Source: Fen-1298 sp050015675
Lineage (GTDB): Bacteria; Bacteroidota; Ignavibacteria; UBA10030
DNA: 64,000 nt
NCBI GenBank assembly: GCA_050015675.1
Contig: JBEKAY010000007.1
Location: 38,532-102,531, forward strand
Direction of reading: 5' to 3'
The notes under the pieces are model-generated. The model did no database searches, had not been told where the DNA came from, and worked only from the letters and a program-made list of their open reading frames with translations. The position numbers and the translations under genes are program-made. Of the stretch, positions 27,290 through 36,588 are shown piece after piece (positions within the stretch are counted from its first letter, which is position 1; each line of letters starts with the position of its first letter).

Positions 27290-29020
27290 ATGAAGAATTG
27301 TATTTATGTATTGCTTTGTATAGCAGTTATTCTTCCGGTATCGCTGTACGGACAGACGGTCGTGGCCGTTCACAGCGACGATGCCAGCGGAGGGAATCTG
27401 AATAGAGCTATCGCTGCCGCCATTGCCAGCAATACTCTCTCCACCACCGTTTTCCAATTGGATGCATCAGGATATTACCTTCTTACCGGCCCAGTGACCA
27501 CTCCAGCCGGAACAACGCTTACGATAACTGCACCGGATCCGGGTAACACACCAGCCACAGCGTTGCCTATAATAATGGGGCTTGCCGGTGGCGGTGTAAC
27601 ATGGAGATATAACTTCGACGTCTTCGGAGACATTTCTCTGAAGAACGTCTGGTTGTTGTATGCGAGCACGACCCCCGCGCAATTAGGTACAATGAGTCTT
27701 GAGATCGACAATGACAGCACGCGCAATAAGAATATCGCCAACTTCGAGGGTGTTATCTTTGATTATTCTTCCAATGGTTGCGTAGAGCAAAGAAGTACTC
27801 ATTTAACCGCAACATTTAAGAATTGTTATTTCCGTAATTGCATTGACCAGCACTTGCGATACTACGGCAGGGCTCTTACCTTTCCTTTTCAAAGCACCAC
27901 GTACCATACCGATAGTGTTTCATTTGTGAATTGCACTTTCGCAAACATGGGATATGGTATTATGCAGGAATCTCCCGAGTATATGGATCATGTTTGGTTT
28001 AATCACTGCACTTTTTTTAATATAATGTGTTATCCTATAAAATCAGGGTATTGGTATTGGCTTAATGTCAATAACTCCCTTTTTGTGAATACGTGGTTGT
28101 ATGGAGATGTACCCAATAGCCGGGAAGAAGATGTTAATTTCCCCAGCGGCGGCACAATAAACGTTGATACTCTTTCAATACCGGGCATAGCATTCCCATT
28201 TACCGAAAGTCAACGCCATATAGTTTTCACTCACAGCGCCTATTATTTAGAGGATTGGCTTACATCTTACATGGCAAATAATTCTTTCAGCCTCGATCCT
28301 GCCACTTCTGCCAATCTCAAGCCGAGCCCGATGCCTATGATAAGTACAAATACGAGGCGTATCTTTAATACCAAGACAACATGGCCATACGTCTCGATGA
28401 TCAGTTCTACACTCATTGACTCTGTGAACCCGGGCTTTATATTCCCTCCGACCAACGAAGACGCCATCAAGACTTTCTTGTTGGGGAGATGGTCAACCAG
28501 CACTAATATTGATTGGTCGTTCGATATTACATCTGATGAGAATGGTGTATGGCCTATGAATGAGGACATATCGTACTCCAACAGTAGATTGAAGACGGCT
28601 GGAATGGGTGGTTTCCCATTAGGAGACCTGTACCACTGGTGGCCAGCGCAGTATACTGCATGGAAAGCGCAGGAAGCGACGGAAAATGCGACTATTTACG
28701 AATGGCTCGCTAATGGTATTCCTCCTACTGGTGTGAAGGAGCAGGCAAGTATTCCTGCACACTATGCGCTTAATCAGAACTATCCTAATCCGTTCAACCC
28801 GACGACTCAGATTGAGTACTCGGTTCCGGAGAGAGGAAACATATCACTGAAAGTGTATAATCTTCTTGGCGAGGAATTAGCGACACTCTTTACGGGTGTG
28901 CAGCAAGCCGGGAATCACGTTGCGACGTTTGACGGCGCTGGACTTACAAGCGGCGTGTATTTCTATCGACTGCAAGCAGGAAATTTCTCCGTCACCAAGA
29001 AATTGGTTCTTATGAAGTAA
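27290..29020 (+). CDS. Secreted beta-helix protein with sorting domain, copy 1
   Basis: 576 residues: signal peptide (MKNCIYVLLCIAVILPVSLYG), a right-handed beta-helix-like body (about 25-480) with repeated turns such as VSFVNCTFANMGYG and VWFNHCTFFNIM, then a C-terminal sorting domain from NQNYPNPFNPTTQIEY (about 495) to the end. Beta-helices of this sort occur in pectate lyases, other polysaccharide lyases and hydrolases; I recognise no catalytic signature, so the activity is unknown. It follows the TonB receptor directly and has a close copy at 41237-42973. The two share signal peptide, body and upstream DNA but differ in the sorting domain. Likely surface-exposed or released. Confidence 0.8.
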   Translation: MKNCIYVLLCIAVILPVSLYGQTVVAVHSDDASGGNLNRAIAAAIASNTLSTTVFQLDASGYYLLTGPVTTPAGTTLTITAPDPGNTPATALPIIMGLAGGGVTWRYNFDVFGDISLKNVWLLYASTTPAQLGTMSLEIDNDSTRNKNIANFEGVIFDYSSNGCVEQRSTHLTATFKNCYFRNCIDQHLRYYGRALTFPFQSTTYHTDSVSFVNCTFANMGYGIMQESPEYMDHVWFNHCTFFNIMCYPIKSGYWYWLNVNNSLFVNTWLYGDVPNSREEDVNFPSGGTINVDTLSIPGIAFPFTESQRHIVFTHSAYYLEDWLTSYMANNSFSLDPATSANLKPSPMPMISTNTRRIFNTKTTWPYVSMISSTLIDSVNPGFIFPPTNEDAIKTFLLGRWSTSTNIDWSFDITSDENGVWPMNEDISYSNSRLKTAGMGGFPLGDLYHWWPAQYTAWKAQEATENATIYEWLANGIPPTGVKEQASIPAHYALNQNYPNPFNPTTQIEYSVPERGNISLKVYNLLGEELATLFTGVQQAGNHVATFDGAGLTSGVYFYRLQAGNFSVTKKLVLMK

Positions 29021-29050
29021 TACTTCTCATTGAATTCTTTTCGTCTCGAT

Positions 29051-29075
29051 CGGAGATCCTCTCTACGGATCTCCG
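29051..29075 (+). terminator. Hairpin after beta-helix gene 1
   Basis: A perfect 9-bp stem (CGGAGATCC at 29051-29059, complement at 29067-29075) with a 7-base loop lies 30 bases after the stop. There is no T run. The remainder of the 334-bp interval to the next gene contains no recognised gene. Confidence 0.45.
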
Positions 29076-29354
29076 TACCGGGGCGTAACGAGTGTATTGA
29101 TATAATGACAGCTTATGAGTATTGAAGGAGGTGGTTGAATTCAAAATGAGGTTCACGGGTCAAGACATTTGTTTTTACTCGAATATGCAGTGATGCTGTT
29201 TCCGTGCGGTGCGGCATTTCGAGAAAGGAGATTCTTTAGATTTGAAAACAAATGTTTTCAATGATAGTAATTTTGGGTCACTCACAGTAGGCGTGTCCTA
29301 TAATTATTTCATTAGTTAAATAACTATTCAACAACAAAAAATCCTGGAGGAAAC

Positions 29355-32300
29355 ATGAAAACCTTTATACGTGCAGCTATGTGCGGAGTACTTTTCTTAG
29401 TAGGGATTGGTACCCTCATGGCGCAGGAAGTGACTTTTCAGCCTGGTCCGTTAATAACCCCAGCAACAGGCGCCGGAAACGGCGGCTTCGCGTGGGGAGA
29501 TGTGAATGGAGATGGTCTGCTGGATGTCTATATCCCTGCCAATAATATTCTTCTGAATAACACCACGGCATTCACTCAGTCAGTGCCAGCGATGGCAACT
29601 GTTCCAAATAATGCTAACGCAATTGGTGTAGTGCTTGCCGATTTTAACGGTGATGGTGTCGTTGATGCGCTTAATAATGGCGGCGGTGCCCACCCTGTTT
29701 TATTTATCAACAATGCTGGAGTATTTAGTGCTGCAACTGCCGTAGGTGATCTCGCGTCTGCGGGAGGTGAATACAGTAACTTCGGCGGAGTTGCGGCGGG
29801 AGCCATCGACCATAGTGGTTACTTGAGTCTTGCGTGGGGTGGAGCCGACCATGGTAGTCAAACTGGTGGTTCAGGTGTACAACCTAACGCTGGAATTTGG
29901 CTGCTTAAAGGAGGCCCAACCGGCTTTACAAATGTAGGGAAAAATGTATCAAGTATAGTCCCTGCAAATCTTACCCAGGATTTTGAAAACCGTAACGTTG
30001 GAGATACTATTACGAGCATTGGTTGGCCTGGGGGTATTCTATCCACAGTTGCTACTGATCCGCTTGGTGGTACGAACAAGGTTCTGAAAAATGCAATCAA
30101 TAATTATAATTCAGCGCCTGTTCTAATGTTTGTTATTCCAGCCGGAAAAACTCTGGCTAATTATACTACGTTTACTTTTAAGGGCTACTTTGCACAGGGA
30201 GATGTTGGTTATAAGGACATTATTGTTGAAGCTTATAAAACAATGCCAACAGGTCAGTTTAACAGCAATACGAGCGTTAAAATCGGCACTTGGAATCGCG
30301 CCCAAGGGGCTTCTACCGCTTGGGAGAATATCACTGTTAATATTGCTGGCAGTGCTAGTATAACGGATACCTGTTATATTTGCTTTGGAATTCACGCTGC
30401 AGGTACAGGAGGTGGATCCGCAACTATCTGGTATGCCGATAATGTCACGCTTGTATCTACGGCATCAGCCTCTAATCTTGCTATAGATACAACCCTTTCA
30501 TATGAGGCTTGGAATGTATCGTTTCTCGATGCAAATAATGATGGCTATCAAGATTTATTGATGCCGAGTTTCCGCAATTCATTTAACCAGGTTGACGCCG
30601 GCACATCGGGTTATAGAAAGGGATGCGTCCTGTGGATGAACGATCAAACCGGTAAATTTATTATTCCAACTGCAGCAACGCTTGGACGCCCAATCTATGC
30701 GCTTGATTCTATCACGGTTGCTGGAATTCCCTATGCCACTGCAAAGGGAGATACTGGTATCATTGTCGACGATACAGTGCGCCACTTCGCAGCGATTGAG
30801 CATACGTGGGGCGACTTTAACAACGATGGAAACATGGATCTGATGATAAATAGTAATGCTCTAGATAACAGGGATGGCTTTGAAGTCGCTAGGAACCTTG
30901 TTATCCTGTACGGAAAGGGAGACGGCACATTTACATATAAGTGGAATGGGACAAACATCGTTGCAAACAACGGATTGCCTCAGGTGGCAGGCATTCGGTC
31001 AATAGATGAAGGCGATTACAATAATGACGGAAACTTAGATATTGCGGCAGGCGCATATGGAGGCGGCACATTTGCCAATTATCTATATAAAAACAACGGC
31101 GATGGCACGTTCACTAACGTAACAACCACTGACAACGTGTTTAGCGGTGGCAATCGAAGCATAGGCTTTGTTGACTATAATAATGACGGCTTCCTGGATA
31201 TTTTCACTTATACCGGGGGCACTGCTTTGTTGCAGAAGAACATGGTCAACACGAACAAGTGGATTGGCTTCAAACCTGTCGGCAAAGGCAATAACACGTC
31301 GGCTATTGGAGCAGTATTTACAGTGTACGCTGGAGGTAAGAAACAAACCCGCGCCATTAAAGCAGAGGCTGGCTCGCAAGGTGGCCAAACATTATGGGCA
31401 AACTTCGGCCTCGGCACCACGACGGCTGTCGATAGCGTTTCAGTAATGTGGCCTGATGGAGTAAAGCAAACGTGGGCTGGTTCTGCCTTTACGGTTAATA
31501 GTTATAAGACGCTTTACGAAGGATCGGTTGTCACGGCAGCGCCTGTAATTTCACGACCGTCATGGACTGCAGGAGATACAACCTTGACTTCTAATAACAC
31601 TCTGAAGTGGTCAAAAGTGACAGGTGGAACATTGCCCATCCAGTATCAAGTTCAAATTGGATCGAATAAAGCGATGTCAACACTCTTATACACTTATCCA
31701 TTGCCAAATTCATCCCTGACTGATACCTTTAAAGTTGCGAAGCTTCCTCTTGCTGTGAAATATTACTGGCGTGTAGCAGCAATCAGCGGTAGTTTCCAGG
31801 GCGCATATTCTGCAATTGATAGTTTCCGAACAAACATGACACCTGCTACAACGGTGCCGACGAAACTTTCGCCGACCACGAACCAGTTACGGTTACCGAA
31901 CATGCCGACATTGGTTTGCAGCAGCACACCTGAAGCATATATATATCATTTCCAGCTTGACACTCTCAATAGGTTTGCAGTAAGAGATACAACACCGCAA
32001 GGTGCTGCTAAGTATGCTGGACTTTTATTCAATGATTCAACTACTGTTACCGATACAACGAAGAAAATGAGCGCCTTGACACCCGGTAGGAAATATTTCT
32101 GGCGTGTGCGAGGTTGGAACGCTGCCGGTGCGTCTGCATGGGCACCAGTAGATTCATTTACTATTATGTATCTTCCTGCAACTCCTGTGCTTGCATATCC
32201 TGGCCACAATGCGGCAAATGTACCCGCAACCAATCTAAAACTGAAATGGTACAGGGTAGATGGAGACAGCAATTACGTGATCTCGTCCTGGACATACAGT

Positions 32301-33065
32301 GTTAGCGGATTGTTATCTCGAATTGACACAACGAAGAGAGATTCGTCATTGGTGATTGCATCGTTGTTAAATCGTTCAAAATATTACTGGCAGGTAAGAG
32401 CGTACAATCAAGCTGGACAAAGTGCATTTACTGCGATAGATTCATTCACGACAGCGATTGAAGCGCCCGGTCAGCCTACGGCTATTTCACCACGCAATAC
32501 GACGACCGAGCAAAGAAAGACAGTCTTTACCTGGAGTTCTGTTTTGAATGCAACAAGCTATCATTTACAGGTTGCAGATAACCTCTCGTTCGCTCCTATT
32601 AAAGAAGATATGGTGGTATCAGACACGACCGTAGGAATAAAGGATACGCTGGCTGGAGCCCAATTATACTTCTGGCGTGTAAGTGGGATTAATCTTGGTG
32701 GAGAAGGTGTATTCTCGGCAACAGCACACTTTACAACCGATGCCATCAAGGTAGGTGTGGATGCACAATCTGCAGGTATTCCAACAGTATTCGCGCTCTT
32801 GCAGAATTATCCAAATCCGTTCAATCCTACAACAACAATTGGTTATGAACTTCCGAAGATGTCTTATGTGAAACTCTATATCTATGACGTACTGGGCAGA
32901 GTTGTAACCACTTTAGTTGATGGTATGCAGTCTGCGAATAGATACCGCGTTGAATGGAATCCATCACGTTTGAGCAGCGGTGTTTATTTCTGCCGGATTC
33001 AAGCTCGAAGTCAAGATGGATCAGTTGACTTTACTTCTGTGAAGAAACTTCTTTACATGAAGTAA
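29355..33065 (+). CDS. Giant secreted FG-GAP/ASPIC protein with jelly-roll insert, Fn3-like repeats and sorting domain
   Basis: 1236 residues with a signal peptide ending at LMAQ. Order: two FG-GAP/VCBS repeats with Ca-binding loops (DVNGDGLLD about 52, DFNGDGVVD about 96); an insert about 205-370 that looks like a beta-sandwich carbohydrate-binding module; four more repeats (DANNDGYQD, DFNNDGNMD, DYNNDGNLD, DYNNDGFLD, about 392-615); an ASPIC/UnbV domain (about 634-725, with GSQGGQTLWANFGLG); four Fn3-like repeats with YYWRV/YFWRV motifs (to about 1130); and a sorting domain from LLQNYPNPFNPTTTI (about 1148). No catalytic domain is seen, so a role in polysaccharide binding or surface adhesion is inferred. 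Expressed next to the receptor and beta-helix genes. Confidence 0.8.
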   Translation: MKTFIRAAMCGVLFLVGIGTLMAQEVTFQPGPLITPATGAGNGGFAWGDVNGDGLLDVYIPANNILLNNTTAFTQSVPAMATVPNNANAIGVVLADFNGDGVVDALNNGGGAHPVLFINNAGVFSAATAVGDLASAGGEYSNFGGVAAGAIDHSGYLSLAWGGADHGSQTGGSGVQPNAGIWLLKGGPTGFTNVGKNVSSIVPANLTQDFENRNVGDTITSIGWPGGILSTVATDPLGGTNKVLKNAINNYNSAPVLMFVIPAGKTLANYTTFTFKGYFAQGDVGYKDIIVEAYKTMPTGQFNSNTSVKIGTWNRAQGASTAWENITVNIAGSASITDTCYICFGIHAAGTGGGSATIWYADNVTLVSTASASNLAIDTTLSYEAWNVSFLDANNDGYQDLLMPSFRNSFNQVDAGTSGYRKGCVLWMNDQTGKFIIPTAATLGRPIYALDSITVAGIPYATAKGDTGIIVDDTVRHFAAIEHTWGDFNNDGNMDLMINSNALDNRDGFEVARNLVILYGKGDGTFTYKWNGTNIVANNGLPQVAGIRSIDEGDYNNDGNLDIAAGAYGGGTFANYLYKNNGDGTFTNVTTTDNVFSGGNRSIGFVDYNNDGFLDIFTYTGGTALLQKNMVNTNKWIGFKPVGKGNNTSAIGAVFTVYAGGKKQTRAIKAEAGSQGGQTLWANFGLGTTTAVDSVSVMWPDGVKQTWAGSAFTVNSYKTLYEGSVVTAAPVISRPSWTAGDTTLTSNNTLKWSKVTGGTLPIQYQVQIGSNKAMSTLLYTYPLPNSSLTDTFKVAKLPLAVKYYWRVAAISGSFQGAYSAIDSFRTNMTPATTVPTKLSPTTNQLRLPNMPTLVCSSTPEAYIYHFQLDTLNRFAVRDTTPQGAAKYAGLLFNDSTTVTDTTKKMSALTPGRKYFWRVRGWNAAGASAWAPVDSFTIMYLPATPVLAYPGHNAANVPATNLKLKWYRVDGDSNYVISSWTYSVSGLLSRIDTTKRDSSLVIASLLNRSKYYWQVRAYNQAGQSAFTAIDSFTTAIEAPGQPTAISPRNTTTEQRKTVFTWSSVLNATSYHLQVADNLSFAPIKEDMVVSDTTVGIKDTLAGAQLYFWRVSGINLGGEGVFSATAHFTTDAIKVGVDAQSAGIPTVFALLQNYPNPFNPTTTIGYELPKMSYVKLYIYDVLGRVVTTLVDGMQSANRYRVEWNPSRLSSGVYFCRIQARSQDGSVDFTSVKKLLYMK

Positions 33066-33084
33066 TATTTTCATCAGTACGAGC

Positions 33085-33109
33085 GTGGCTCACTGCGTAA
33101 GTGAGCCAC
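33085..33109 (+). terminator. Hairpin after the FG-GAP gene
   Basis: A perfect 10-bp stem (GTGGCTCACT at 33085-33094, complement at 33100-33109) with loop GCGTA, 19 bases after the stop, followed by a loosely T-rich stretch. Confidence 0.6.
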
Positions 33110-33158
33110 ACTTATGTTTGTGCTTTGTTTTAAGTAACAAGATTTATATAGTATATTC

Positions 33159-33192
33159 ATCCCGGCTTGCGATAAGCAAGTCGGGATTTTTT
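33159..33192 (+). terminator. Rho-independent terminator
   Basis: A 12-bp stem with one G-T pair (33159-33170 and 33176-33187, loop GATAA) runs directly into six T. This is a classical intrinsic terminator, the second hairpin after the FG-GAP gene. Confidence 0.8.
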
Positions 33193-33237
33193 ATATGATG
33201 CCGGAAGATTTTTTTGTACAAATCAATGTATACTCAA

Positions 33238-33650
33238 ATGGGGAAAATTTTAGTAGCGTTCTTTCTCTTAAGCAGCAAATGCTTTGCACAATCAGTTTCC
33301 AGTCCATATGAAATGGGAACCTTGGCAAGGGTTTCGTACTGCGACGGTCAGTTTTACGATTGACAACAATTGCTCCAACCAGCTTGCTCTCACTGTCCTG
33401 ATGTTGAGTCTATGAGTACATCCTCTTCTCCCAAATCGTTTCAGCTGTATCAAAATTATCCGAAAGCAATTAAACTAAACCCACCACAAAATTTTCTTAT
33501 TATGTTCCAAATTCTTAGTATGTGGAAGTGTTTGATGTGCTCGGAAATGAAATAACAACACTGGTGAAAGGAGTGAACAACGCAGGACTTCACACGGTGG
33601 AATTTACGGGAGATCAATCTCTATCGAGAAGAATGTTGTTGCTGAAATAA
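33238..33650 (+). pseudogene. Decayed polysaccharide deacetylase with sorting domain
   Basis: The start codes a signal peptide (MGKILVAFFLLSSKCFAQ) and SPYEMGT, then the frame shifts; in the next frame QGFRTATVSFTIDNNCSNQL continues. This matches the N-terminus of the intact deacetylase at 36589 (APYEVGTWQGFRTAAVSYTF). The NodB core is deleted, and the sequence resumes with SSSPKSFQLYQNYPKA and, in another frame, FDVLGNEITTLVKGV and RMLLLK of a sorting domain. At least two frameshifts and a deletion of roughly 300 codons make it non-functional. Confidence 0.8.
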
Positions 33651-33761
33651 AGAGAGCAGTAGGCTTTAAAAAAAAGATGCTTCTGAAATAATTTTACATT
33701 ATCATCAAACATTGTTTTAGTCTCAAAGGCGGTTGAAGCAATTTATTAAAGGGGTAGACAT

Positions 33762-34700
33762 ATGAGCAAAGAATTTCGTTTAACAATGATGATGATTTTG
33801 TTCGTTTCTTTATATGGATATGGACAGGTTCAGAATGCTGTTCCAGATCCGTGGGTCGATTATGCTTCCGGCGAGTACGATAGTTTCCCTAATATCACCT
33901 ACTCAACGGCAAATAACACCGAATTAAAACTTGATCTTTACTTACCAAGGGATCGATCCACTCCACTGCCCACGTTGGTACTTTTTCATGGAGGTGGATG
34001 GGTGGCTGGACTAAAAGAACAAAACGTATTTCAACTTCTTCCATATCTATCGCTTGGTTGGGCTGTCATTAACGTCGAGTACCGCTTAGCCAACAATACT
34101 CCTGCACCTGCCGCTGTAGAAGATTGTAGATGTGCACTTCGATGGGTAGCATATAACGCAAAGAGATTCAACTTTGATGTTTCAAAAATAGTGCTGACAG
34201 GGGGTTCGGCGGGAGGACATCTCTCATTGATAACAGGGATGTTGCCTGTAAATTCCATCTTTGATCGTCAGTGCCCGACAAATGACAGCACTCGCTGGAC
34301 AAATGGAACAGAGCCTCAAGTGCATGTTGCTGCTATTGTCAATTGGTACGGCATTACCGATGTGGAAGAGCTTATCGATGGGCCCAATGCCAAACACTAT
34401 GCAATAGAGTGGTTCGGGAGTATGACCAACCGGAAGGAACTTGCACAGCAGCTTTCTCCGATTTCCTATATCCGCTCAGGACTTCCACCCATTATTACTA
34501 TACATGGAGATGAAGATGATATTGTTCCCTATACGCAGGCAGTACGCTTGCATGCGGCATTGGATAACGCCGGAGTACCGAACAAGCTGATTACTATTCA
34601 TGGCGCCAAGCATGACGGTTTTAACCGACAAGCTCTTATAAGCAGCTTTGCGGCGATAAGAGAGTTCCTTCGCAAAAATAATATATTATCGAAAGAGTAA
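33762..34700 (+). CDS. Secreted alpha/beta-hydrolase esterase
   Basis: 312 residues with a signal peptide ending near LYGYGQ. Alpha/beta-hydrolase fold: oxyanion-hole motif HGGGW (His76), nucleophile Ser149 in TGGSAGGH, the acid Asp in HGDEDDIVPY and the His in AKHDGF. Closest in appearance to the BD-FAE/acetyl-xylan or carbohydrate-esterase-like hydrolases found in xylan loci, so removal of acetyl or feruloyl groups from xylan is the likely task. It has no sorting domain and is thus probably periplasmic. The next gene starts six bases after its stop. Confidence 0.82.
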   Translation: MSKEFRLTMMMILFVSLYGYGQVQNAVPDPWVDYASGEYDSFPNITYSTANNTELKLDLYLPRDRSTPLPTLVLFHGGGWVAGLKEQNVFQLLPYLSLGWAVINVEYRLANNTPAPAAVEDCRCALRWVAYNAKRFNFDVSKIVLTGGSAGGHLSLITGMLPVNSIFDRQCPTNDSTRWTNGTEPQVHVAAIVNWYGITDVEELIDGPNAKHYAIEWFGSMTNRKELAQQLSPISYIRSGLPPIITIHGDEDDIVPYTQAVRLHAALDNAGVPNKLITIHGAKHDGFNRQALISSFAAIREFLRKNNILSKE

Positions 34701-34706
34701 CAAGTA

Positions 34707-36362
34707 TTGAAAAAATATTCGACAACATCGTCTATATTGTTATCAATCTGTGTTGTATTCCTGTGGCATTCATTTCTTTGTATTCAATCCATCCAGGCAC
34801 AGAATTCCTCTGCAATTCCTCATTTAAAGAAACAGGGCACAGCGACCCAGCTGATAGTTCATGACGAACCATTTCTGATACTTGGTGGAGAACTGGGAAA
34901 TTCAAGCGCGTCGGACCTGAAGTACATGACAACCATCTGGCCGAAGCTGCGAGCGATGCACTTGAATACGATTCTGGTGCCGTTCTACTGGGAGTTTCTT
35001 GAACCGCAGGAAGGGAAATTTGATTTCACACTTGTGGATAGTCTTATTTATGCGGCACGTAAAAACGATCTGAAAATAATTATCCTTTGGTTTGGCTCTT
35101 GGAAAAACAGCATGTCCTGTTATGCGCCGTATTGGGTGAAAACAAACCAGGAGCGATTTCCGCGTTCACGCACAAAAAGCGGGAGTGCGGTTGAAATTCT
35201 TACGCCATTCAGTGATGAAAACAGAAACACCGACGCAAAAGCGTTCGGTATGCTGTTGAAGCACATCCGTACCATAGACGGGAAACAGAACACTGTTGTG
35301 ATGGTGCAGGTTGAAAATGAGATCGGCATGATTCCCGATGCAAGAGATTACTGTAAAGAGGCAAATAAGCATTTCTCGGAACAAGTGCCGATAGAGTTAA
35401 TGAATTATCTTCAGAAGAATAAAGAGCAATTGGCTCTTGAAATTCAAGAACTTTGGCAGAAAGTGAATTTCAAAACATCGGGAACATGGGAAGAGGTATT
35501 TGGTAAGAGTCTACAAACTGACGAAATTTTTATGGCGTGGTATTTTGCAAAGTATACAAACTATGTGGCGGAGGCAGGAAAAAAAGAATATCCATTACCC
35601 ATATATGTGAATGCAGCACTAATCCGGGCCGGCTTCAAACCCGGGCAGTACCCAAGTGCAGGCCCACTCCCTCATTTAATGGATATCTGGAGGGCGGCTG
35701 CTCCGGAGATTGATATCTTAGCGCCAGACATCTATCATGGAATATTTTCGGATTGGTGTAGGAAATACGATCGCTCCGGAAACCCTTTGTTTATACCCGA
35801 AGTATCCAACTCTCAGAGCGTGGCGAATGCTTATTATGTCTTTGCACAACACAATGCGATGGGTTACAGCCCGTTCTCAATTGAGAATGTCGCAAATCCG
35901 GAGAGTAACCAATTCAATAAAGGATATGATATTCTTCACCAGCTTACGCCGTTGATTCTTGAACACCAGGGAAGAGGAACCATGGCGGGATTTTTGCTCG
36001 ATAGTACCGGGCAAACAGCGCAAATAAAGTTAGGGGGATATTCCTTTATGGTAAAGCACGAGTACAGTTGGCCGTATGCCGTCCATGGTGAAGGTGAAAC
36101 ACCAAAGTTCGGAGGAATGATTATCATGATTGCAGAGGATGAGTTTTACATAGCCGGGAGCGGTGTAGTTATTACTTTTCAATCCTCTTCTGATGACGGA
36201 ACGATTGCTGGGATCGCCAACATAGATGAAGGCACATTTGTAAAAGGAAATTGGGTCGCTGGCCGTCGCCTGAATGGAGATGAAGATCACCAGGGAAGGC
36301 ACCTGTATTTACCCGGAAAAGAATATAGTATCCAGAAGGTAAAATTGTATAAATACAAATAA
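34707..36362 (+). CDS. Secreted GH35-like glycoside hydrolase (DUF5597 type)
   Basis: 551 residues with a long signal peptide (to about residue 32, ending QAQ). The clan GH-A barrel shows acid/base Glu205 in VQVENEIGM and candidate nucleophile Glu365 in LFIPEVSNS, and a C-terminal DUF5597-like beta domain. Enzymes of this build include GH35 beta-galactosidases active on xyloglucan side chains; the substrate here could be a galactosyl or other side-chain sugar. The start is TTG, six bases after the esterase stop, which suggests coupled translation; no other start would keep the signal peptide. Confidence 0.8.
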   Translation: MKKYSTTSSILLSICVVFLWHSFLCIQSIQAQNSSAIPHLKKQGTATQLIVHDEPFLILGGELGNSSASDLKYMTTIWPKLRAMHLNTILVPFYWEFLEPQEGKFDFTLVDSLIYAARKNDLKIIILWFGSWKNSMSCYAPYWVKTNQERFPRSRTKSGSAVEILTPFSDENRNTDAKAFGMLLKHIRTIDGKQNTVVMVQVENEIGMIPDARDYCKEANKHFSEQVPIELMNYLQKNKEQLALEIQELWQKVNFKTSGTWEEVFGKSLQTDEIFMAWYFAKYTNYVAEAGKKEYPLPIYVNAALIRAGFKPGQYPSAGPLPHLMDIWRAAAPEIDILAPDIYHGIFSDWCRKYDRSGNPLFIPEVSNSQSVANAYYVFAQHNAMGYSPFSIENVANPESNQFNKGYDILHQLTPLILEHQGRGTMAGFLLDSTGQTAQIKLGGYSFMVKHEYSWPYAVHGEGETPKFGGMIIMIAEDEFYIAGSGVVITFQSSSDDGTIAGIANIDEGTFVKGNWVAGRRLNGDEDHQGRHLYLPGKEYSIQKVKLYKYK

Positions 36363-36588
36363 TAAAAGAGCGTGTTGAGAGGAATTTCTACAGGCATAAT
36401 ACTTACAAGCAGGAATAAGTACATCGCGCAAAACAAAGAGGAAAGACGGCCTATTTTTTTTACTTGTCATACAAAAAATATCGATAGCGGTTTAGTTCAG
36501 CATTTAATGGATGCCGAGTAAAGTCGGAGAGGAAAATTAATTAATTTAGTATACACGAGCAAATAAATAGGAGGTAATAAGGAACGCT

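Noticed and set aside
24095..29020. SusC/SusD-type pair
   Set aside because: The receptor has the N-terminal regulatory-like domain, but no SusD-like lipoprotein follows; the next gene is the beta-helix protein.
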